A stretch of DNA of 5,193 bases, from assembly GCA_030830145.1 (NCBI GenBank), contig JAURNO010000279.1:1-5193 (forward strand). The letters are read 5' to 3'. This DNA comes from Verrucomicrobiota bacterium. Its GTDB lineage: Bacteria > Verrucomicrobiota > Verrucomicrobiia > Opitutales > Seribacteraceae. Every line of letters starts with the position of its first letter. Within the stretch, counting starts at the first letter, position 1. Position numbers and translations under genes: made by a program. The notes beneath the pieces were generated by a model. It was not told the DNA's origin, ran no database searches, and saw only the letters and a list, made by a program, of their open reading frames with translations. This document shows positions 1 through 3,696 of this stretch, piece after piece.

Positions 1-215
1 ATCGTAAGGGCTTCCCCGTCGGGACCGACAAAAGCCAAGGGCAAACGAAACCCTGAAATACCTACTTGGAGAATGGGAACACGAGCACCCTCAAGTCCGT
101 CTGCTCCGGAGTTTTGTACATCGGGGAGGGAATCCCTGTAGTCGGGGGTGACCACGAAATCCTCATCATATTCTCGGCGCAATTCATGGGGTTTGTCGGA
201 TTGTGTGTCCATCAT
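1..215 (-). CDS. folE2: GTP cyclohydrolase IB (FolE2), N-terminal part, cut by the left edge
   Basis: FolE2 is the metal-dependent alternative to FolE: it converts GTP to 7,8-dihydroneopterin triphosphate and formate, the first step of folate and other pterin/deazapurine routes, in the cytoplasm. Only the first 71 codons are present. The visible match is an acidic, probably disordered leader (residues 1-28), then LPDVQ at 30-34, then VPILQVGISGFRLPL at 46-60 followed by a short PDGEAL turn. This agrees with the DVQ...VGI...P opening of the family. The catalytic Cys, His and Glu lie outside the window. Two adjacent ATG codons (215-213 and 212-210) can serve as start; an in-frame TAA lies a few codons upstream, so no longer start exists. 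No Shine-Dalgarno is visible. The gene lies 33 bp behind the gpmA stop on the same strand and probably shares its transcript. The family call rests on the N-terminus alone. Confidence 0.72.
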   Translation of the reverse strand, partial: MMDTQSDKPHELRREYDEDFVVTPDYRDSLPDVQNSGADGLEGARVPILQVGISGFRLPLAFVGPDGEALT

Positions 216-248
216 GCGATTATGTTAAAATTTCTGCCGAAGGCAAAC

Positions 249-995
249 TCACTTCGCCTTGCCTTGATTGGCGACCGCCTCCATAGCCTTGGCCACCTTA
301 TCAGGATCGCCGAGGTATTGACGGCTGACCGGCTTGAGATTCTCATCCAATTCGTAAACCAAGGGCATACCGGTTGGTACATTCATGCCAAGAATATCCT
401 CCTCCGAAACGCCGTCCAAATACTTGATCAGGGCACGAAGGGAATTTCCATGGGCGGCAATCAGAACATTCTTGCCGCTCCTAATTTGGGGAGCAATCGT
501 CGATTCCCATAGGGGAAGAAAGCGGTCGACCGTGTCTTTGAGGCACTCGGTGAGAGGGAGATCCGATTCGCCTAAATCAGCGTATCGACGGTCCTTGCCC
601 GCATACCCCTCGTCATCCTTCGACATGGGAGGAGGGGGGATATCGTAACTACGGCGCCAAACGAGAACCTGCTCATTGCCGTGCTTCTCGGCGGTCTCAG
701 CCTTGTTGAGTCCTTGAAGGGCACCATAATGACGTTCGTTCAAGCGCCATTCGCGATGAACGGGAATCCAAACCTGTTCCATTTCGGTGAGAGCCAACCA
801 TAACGTACGTATGGCCCGGGTAAGGCGCGAGGTATAAGCGACGTCGAAGGCAAACCCAGCCTCCTTCATCTGTTGACCGGCTTCCCGGCCTTCGCGTTCA
901 CCCTGCTCGGTTAGGTTCACGTCGTGCCAGCCAGTGAAGCGGTTATCAAGGTTCCATTGGCTTTCGCCGTGTCGAAGTAATACTAATTTGTGCAT
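249..995 (-). CDS. gpmA: 2,3-bisphosphoglycerate-dependent phosphoglycerate mutase
   Basis: The enzyme interconverts 3-phosphoglycerate and 2-phosphoglycerate in glycolysis and gluconeogenesis through a phosphohistidine primed by 2,3-bisphosphoglycerate; it is cytoplasmic. The 248-residue product has the usual length of bacterial dPGM and is complete. Visible hallmarks are [12 protein letters not shown] at 4-15 with the phospho-acceptor His9, [13 protein letters not shown] at 20-32, [11 protein letters not shown] at 54-64 with substrate-binding Arg60, [14 protein letters not shown] at 85-98 with Glu87, the [10 protein letters not shown] loop at 114-123, and [14 protein letters not shown] at 180-193 with the second catalytic His182. 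All key residues are present. The start ATG is fixed by the RHG motif beginning a few residues in. The preceding bases (TTCCTTTTTTAATT) contain no Shine-Dalgarno. It lies 83 bp after the Trp-rich exported protein gene and 33 bp before folE2, so gpmA-folE2 is probably one transcript. A closely related monomeric or erythrocyte-type member is possible, but the reaction assignment is firm. Confidence 0.97.
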   Translation of the reverse strand: MHKLVLLRHGESQWNLDNRFTGWHDVNLTEQGEREGREAGQQMKEAGFAFDVAYTSRLTRAIRTLWLALTEMEQVWIPVHREWRLNERHYGALQGLNKAETAEKHGNEQVLVWRRSYDIPPPPMSKDDEGYAGKDRRYADLGESDLPLTECLKDTVDRFLPLWESTIAPQIRSGKNVLIAAHGNSLRALIKYLDGVSEEDILGMNVPTGMPLVYELDENLKPVSRQYLGDPDKVAKAMEAVANQGKAK

Positions 996-1015
996 AATTA
1001 AAAAAGGAACTGATT

Positions 1016-1044
1016 AGAATAGTGAATTTCCCAATGCCCGTCAC
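1016..1044 (-). promoter_or_regulatory. Candidate sigma70-type promoter for gpmA(-folE2)
   Basis: Reading the minus strand, GTGACG (1044-1039, four of six matches to TTGACA) is followed after exactly 17 bases by TATTCT (1021-1016, four of six matches to TATAAT). Transcription would begin near 1009, leaving an untranslated leader of about 14 bases before the gpmA ATG at 995. The 83-bp gap between the upstream gene and gpmA also suggests that gpmA has its own promoter. Both hexamers are imperfect. Confidence 0.3.
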
Positions 1045-1078
1045 TACTATATTATGTGAAAACAATCGCAGAGAACAC

Positions 1079-1753
1079 TTACAGGGATTCCCATGAATTC
1101 GTGGAATAATTGAAAAGCAATTTTGAATTTCCGGAGCACAAATAGTATTCCCAACTGTCCGATTGTGAATCGTAGAGGTACGGATAGGTCGTTTTCTTTG
1201 TCCACTTCCAATTTCCTTCCTTTCCGTATATCATATCGTAAACCTCTCGCGGCTGGCGTCGAAGACCCGTGCTTTCGTCAAACCACGGAGTGCCGCCCAT
1301 AAATACAAGATCGGTTGGGATCTCCTGCCCTCCGGACAGCCATTCCTCGTAAGTGGGAACGGGCTGATCTTCTGCCGTTAAGCCACTGCGGGGAAAATAC
1401 AACCAAATGGAATCCGTGTCATCTCCTGCCCTGTAAACCCATCCGAGATCCGCATGAAAGATCCATGGGCTCGCGGCATCGTAGAAATACCCGAACCAAT
1501 CGAAGCTTTTCCAACCCGCGCCGCGATCCGTTGCCCACTGCCAGGAGGTGGAATTCGAATCCGTTGCGTTGGCGTCCCTGCGTCGCTCTTGACCGGCCCC
1601 CTCCCGAGCCGCATCATCCGCAACAACGACCGTGGAGGACAAGGTCTTTTCGGCGAAAACAAGATCTTTGGGCAAAGACACGGCAAAAAACAAAAAACAC
1701 AAGGCATGCCGATGCACACTTTCGAATCTCCCCTTGTTGGCAGAAAACAGCAT
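1079..1753 (-). CDS. Small exported Trp-rich protein of unknown function
   Basis: I cannot assign a function. From the ATG at 1753 the product has 224 residues. A hydrophobic stretch at 17-27 (ALCFLFFAVSL) ending in LVFA-EK at 31-36 looks like a signal peptide, so the protein is probably secreted or periplasmic. Residues 37-68 are polar linker. From residue 71 the chain is rich in aromatics, with 13 Trp in the protein: GWKSFDWFGYFYD (80-92), WIFHADLGWVY (97-107), SIWLYFPRSG (115-124), WKWTKKTTYPYLYD (182-195) and WEYYL (201-205). I recall this WIFH..LGW.Y / W.WT..YPYLY..W.YY pattern from the C-terminal tails of larger verrucomicrobial exported proteins; here it is most of a short protein. Residues 125-180 look like an insertion within the pattern. 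The start is uncertain: GTG at 1717 (codon 13) gives a neater signal peptide (MHRHALCFLFF) and has AAGGGGAGA about 10 bases upstream, while the ATG has no Shine-Dalgarno; TTG at 1759 is also open. The gene is divergent from the fxsA-like gene. Confidence 0.8.
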   Translation of the reverse strand: MLFSANKGRFESVHRHALCFLFFAVSLPKDLVFAEKTLSSTVVVADDAAREGAGQERRRDANATDSNSTSWQWATDRGAGWKSFDWFGYFYDAASPWIFHADLGWVYRAGDDTDSIWLYFPRSGLTAEDQPVPTYEEWLSGGQEIPTDLVFMGGTPWFDESTGLRRQPREVYDMIYGKEGNWKWTKKTTYPYLYDSQSDSWEYYLCSGNSKLLFNYSTNSWESL

Positions 1754-1774
1754 AATCAAAATCAGCTTCGCTTA

Positions 1775-1807
1775 TTAAACGCAGAAACGCAAAAAGAGAA
1801 TGACCAT
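1775..1807 (-). other. In-frame mini-ORF with strong Shine-Dalgarno, ahead of the Trp-rich gene
   Basis: On the minus strand AGGAGG (1817-1812) stands 4 bases before ATG 1807, which opens a 10-codon ORF, MVILFLRFCV, closed by tandem stops TAA TAA (1777-1772). The ORF is in the same frame as the exported-protein gene, whose ATG at 1753 follows seven codons after its first stop. It could be a translated leader peptide, a relic of a longer N-terminus, or chance within a G-rich stretch (1809-1825). It is the only strong Shine-Dalgarno found ahead of a start codon in the window. Confidence 0.2.
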
Positions 1808-1842
1808 CACCCCTCCTCCACCCCCGTGTTTTAGCATAATGA

Positions 1843-1850
1843 TCTATAAT
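1843..1850. promoter_or_regulatory. Bidirectional -10 element between the Trp-rich gene and the fxsA-like gene
   Basis: TCTATAAT carries a perfect plus-strand TATAAT (1845-1850), 38 bases before the fxsA-like ATG, and an overlapping minus-strand TATAGA (1848-1843). For the minus direction a TTGAAA -35 candidate lies at 1873-1868 with a long 19-base spacer. No convincing plus-strand -35 is present (the region 16-18 bases upstream is C-rich), so plus-strand promoter strength is uncertain. Confidence 0.3.
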
Positions 1851-1888
1851 CCTTGAATATCCCTTCTTTTCAAATAACGATGTAATGG

Positions 1889-2320
1889 ATGTTCGGAAGA
1901 CTTCTTTTTCTTTTTATTTTTATTCCAATCATCGAGCTTTACCTGCTGATCTTATTGGGTAGCCGCATTGGACCAATGCCTACGCTTGGCCTCATTGTTC
2001 TTACGGGTTTCCTCGGTGCCTCGCTCGCCCGTGCACAGGGGCTTTCGACCTTGAGAAAAATTCAGGAGGAGATGAGAAAAGGCCGGCCTCCTGCTCAGGA
2101 ATTGGTCGAGGGCGTGATGATTTTGATCGGCGGTATCGTTTTGCTGACCCCGGGAATCCTCACAGACTTGTTCGGTTTTGCTTTACTCCTTCCCGGTTTC
2201 CGGAAATCCATTGCTCAAAAATTCAAGGATAGCCTGGTGAAATCAGTAGCAAGCGGAAAGCCTCCTTCCGACCGAAGAAAGGGATCCGGAAAACAAGACG
2301 ACGATGTCATCGACATTTAA
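1889..2320 (+). CDS. fxsA: FxsA family membrane protein
   Basis: FxsA is a small inner-membrane protein; in E. coli extra FxsA relieves F-plasmid exclusion of phage T7, and its normal molecular role is unknown. The 143-residue product shows the family layout: a hydrophobic segment at 5-24 with the conserved Glu in PIIELYLLILLG (13-24), a second at 31-47 ending in GASLARAQG (43-51), an amphipathic loop with the RPPAQEL pattern (66-72), then a long hydrophobic segment at 75-102 containing LTPGILTDLFGFALLLPG (86-103), the strongest signature. Residues 104-143 form a charged tail ending in DDDVIDI, longer than the short tail of E. coli FxsA. The ATG at 1889 puts the hydrophobic N-terminus directly at the start. 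Another ATG at 1885 is out of frame, and there is no Shine-Dalgarno. It is transcribed alone, divergent from the Trp-rich gene and convergent with the small acidic gene downstream. Confidence 0.9.
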   Translation: MFGRLLFLFIFIPIIELYLLILLGSRIGPMPTLGLIVLTGFLGASLARAQGLSTLRKIQEEMRKGRPPAQELVEGVMILIGGIVLLTPGILTDLFGFALLLPGFRKSIAQKFKDSLVKSVASGKPPSDRRKGSGKQDDDVIDI

Positions 2321-2337
2321 ATCTCAAACTCAATACC

Positions 2338-2358
2338 AAAAGGAAAATCACCTTTTTT
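2338..2358 (+). terminator. Weak intrinsic terminator candidate after the fxsA-like gene
   Basis: AAAAGG (2338-2343) pairs with CCTTTT (2351-2356) around a 7-base loop, and the 3' arm runs straight into two more T residues. It begins 18 bases after the TAA. The stem has only two G-C pairs, so it is a weak candidate. The same 3' arm could instead pair with GAAAGG at 2361-2366 around a TTCG loop. Confidence 0.3.
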
Positions 2359-2451
2359 CGGAAAGGGTTGAGAAAATGACTCCGAACAAACCCATTACGG
2401 TCGACCGAGAGGGTCCAGCCTGAAACCGGATAATGTTGGATTGCCCGATTG

Positions 2452-2471
2452 CAGCCTTGGCAAAAAGGCTG
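2452..2471. terminator. 7-bp stem-loop between convergent genes
   Basis: CAGCCTT (2452-2458) and AAGGCTG (2465-2471) form a perfect 7-bp stem with loop GGCAAA. It lies 22 bases beyond the stop of the minus-strand hypothetical gene and in the 172-bp gap between two converging genes, where a two-way terminator would fit. Neither strand has a T-run after the stem, so it may instead protect a 3' end, work with Rho, or be fortuitous. The rest of 2321-2492 shows no ORF or RNA gene that I can recognise. Confidence 0.3.
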
Positions 2472-2492
2472 ACTGATTGAGTTGAAGAAGCC

Positions 2493-2780
2493 TCAAGAGT
2501 CCCGGGGAGACCAATCGTCTTCCCGCGACAATTCTTCGACGCTACTCGTCAAGGCGTCTCTGAACTCAGGTCCAAGGCCTTCCCTTCGGGCGATCTCCAC
2601 GTAAAAAGGGACATGATCATCTTGCTCGAGCGCCTTGAGTGCAATGTTGTGAAAAGGATCGGCTTCCTCGATAAAATAAGTGTGCTCGCCAAAAGAAAGA
2701 GTGATCCCGGAATCGCTACGAAAAATCGCCAGTCGGTTATGTGAATCGTCTTTCAATGCAGAAACAGTTACAAGGTTCAT
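2493..2780 (-). CDS. Small acidic hypothetical protein
   Basis: I do not recognise this 95-residue protein. It has no signal peptide or membrane segment and is acidic, so it is probably cytosolic. Residues 17-42 (LAIFRSDSGITLSFGEHTYF and onward) look like alternating beta strands, and residues 44-76 (IALKALEQDD, YVEIARREGL) like helices. The C-terminus is Glu/Asp/Ser rich. It is the only ORF of reasonable length in 2321-2846 with protein-like composition and it does not overlap a known gene, which supports it being real. ATG 2780 is the first possible start, since an in-frame TGA lies four codons upstream. A perfect TATAAT at 2821-2816 on this strand gives it a plausible promoter. It is convergent with the fxsA-like gene and divergent from the rhomboid gene (66-bp gap). 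Neither neighbour suggests a role. Confidence 0.6.
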   Translation of the reverse strand: MNLVTVSALKDDSHNRLAIFRSDSGITLSFGEHTYFIEEADPFHNIALKALEQDDHVPFYVEIARREGLGPEFRDALTSSVEELSREDDWSPRDS

Positions 2781-2815
2781 CCATGCCGATCAACCTTCAT
2801 CATCCTCATTGCCAA

Positions 2816-2823
2816 ATTATAGA
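2816..2823. promoter_or_regulatory. Bidirectional -10 element between the small acidic gene and the rhomboid gene
   Basis: ATTATAGA contains, on the minus strand, a perfect TATAAT (2821-2816), 36 bases before the ATG at 2780, and on the plus strand TATAGA (2818-2823), 24 bases before the rhomboid ATG. A minus-strand TTGAAC at 2847-2842 could be a -35 but is 20 bases away, longer than usual. For the plus strand, -35 candidates such as TTCATC at 2796-2801 are poor. Confidence 0.3.
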
Positions 2824-2846
2824 GCAGCAGTAATCTTCCTGGTTCA

Positions 2847-3572
2847 ATGCTTTTCTTTCCCTATAAGAACGACAACCCAACCCGATCGTTCTCCTTCGTG
2901 AATTGGCTTTTCATCGGTCTGAACCTTTGGGTCTTTCTCGCGTGGCAACTTCCCTTGAGTCCTCTTGATTCGGAAACTTACTTCTCGGCTTTCGGTTTCG
3001 TCCCCGACTCTTTCTTCGGTCAACTTGAAGACCCCGCCCCTCACGCTATAGCATGGGAATGGTGCACGGTGTATACTTCTATGTTTAGTCATGGCGATGT
3101 CTTTCACCTTTTGGGAAACATGCTTTTCCTCTACCTTTTCGGAGACAACCTGGAGGATGCCATGGGGAAAGTCAGGTACTTGGCTTTCTATCTTTGCTGC
3201 GGGTTGCTGGCTGCCTTGGCTCAGGGCTTCGCGGACCCCGAATCGCCGATCCCCATGGTGGGAGCTTCGGGAGCGATTTCGGGAGTCATGGCAGGTTATC
3301 TCCTGCTCTATCCGCGGGCAAACATACGATTCTTTTACTGGTTCTTTTTTTTCATCGGTACCCTTTGCCTGCCAGCTTATCTGCTCCTTGGCTTTTGGCT
3401 CGTCGAGCAAGCCATCGCATTGCCCGAATCAATGGAGCAAGCGGGTGGCGTAGCCATTGCGGCCCACTTGGGGGGATTCGGGGCAGGCTTGTTGCTCACC
3501 CCCTTTTTCAAAAGGTCCGGGGTACGCATGTTTCAAAGTGGATATTCTCGTCCTTTTTCTCGCAATCCCTAA
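2847..3572 (+). CDS. Rhomboid family intramembrane serine protease
   Basis: Rhomboids cleave transmembrane substrates inside the lipid bilayer with a Ser-His dyad; the natural substrate here cannot be told from sequence. The 241-residue product begins with FPYKNDNPTRSFSFVNW (4-20), typical of the family's cytosolic N-terminus before the first membrane helix (about 20-35). The L1 loop region with the WEWCTVYTSMFSHG segment spans about 50-83. SHGDVFHLLGN at 81-91 gives His82, His87 and Asn91, matching the oxyanion-site His/Asn of E. coli GlpG. GASG at 139-142 supplies the nucleophile Ser141, and AHLGGFGAG at 206-214 supplies the catalytic His207. All catalytic residues are present, so it should be an active protease. 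Length and about six membrane segments fit the basic bacterial form, without extra soluble domains. There is no Shine-Dalgarno before ATG 2847. The gene lies 124 bp before valS on the same strand; a functional link with valS is not implied. Confidence 0.93.
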   Translation: MLFFPYKNDNPTRSFSFVNWLFIGLNLWVFLAWQLPLSPLDSETYFSAFGFVPDSFFGQLEDPAPHAIAWEWCTVYTSMFSHGDVFHLLGNMLFLYLFGDNLEDAMGKVRYLAFYLCCGLLAALAQGFADPESPIPMVGASGAISGVMAGYLLLYPRANIRFFYWFFFFIGTLCLPAYLLLGFWLVEQAIALPESMEQAGGVAIAAHLGGFGAGLLLTPFFKRSGVRMFQSGYSRPFSRNP

Positions 3573-3696
3573 ATATTTCGGTAATTTATACTTTTGCACA
3601 CAAAATATGCGCTCTTCCCGTATTCCCGATTCCCGTCGAGCTCAGCAAGAAAGTAAACTTTGAAGAATCCAACCCAACCAATTTTTTCCACTACTC

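Noticed and set aside
235..245. Hairpin TGCC-TTC-GGCA (minus strand) between gpmA and folE2 as a terminator
   Set aside because: Only a 4-bp stem with a 3-base loop and no T-run; too weak to separate the two genes.
66..512. Plus-strand ORF of 148 codons
   Set aside because: It lies antisense to folE2 and gpmA, both firmly supported by family motifs; its translation has no recognisable domain.
1315..1834. Plus-strand ORFs antisense to the Trp-rich gene (1315-1755 and 1454-1834)
   Set aside because: Arg/Pro-rich or motif-free translations opposite a gene with a signal peptide and a recognisable aromatic pattern; typical shadow frames.
2399..2406. Palindrome GGTCGACC as an operator
   Set aside because: A single 8-bp palindrome between convergent genes, far from any start; expected by chance.
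2844..3410. Minus-strand ORF of 188 codons
   Set aside because: Antisense to the rhomboid gene, whose catalytic motifs prove the plus-strand reading; the charged translation is low in structure-like pattern.
3607..3663. 18-codon ORF just before valS, considered as a leader peptide
   Set aside because: MRSSRIPDSRRAQQESKL has no valine codons and no attenuator-like hairpin follows it; no T-box features were seen either.
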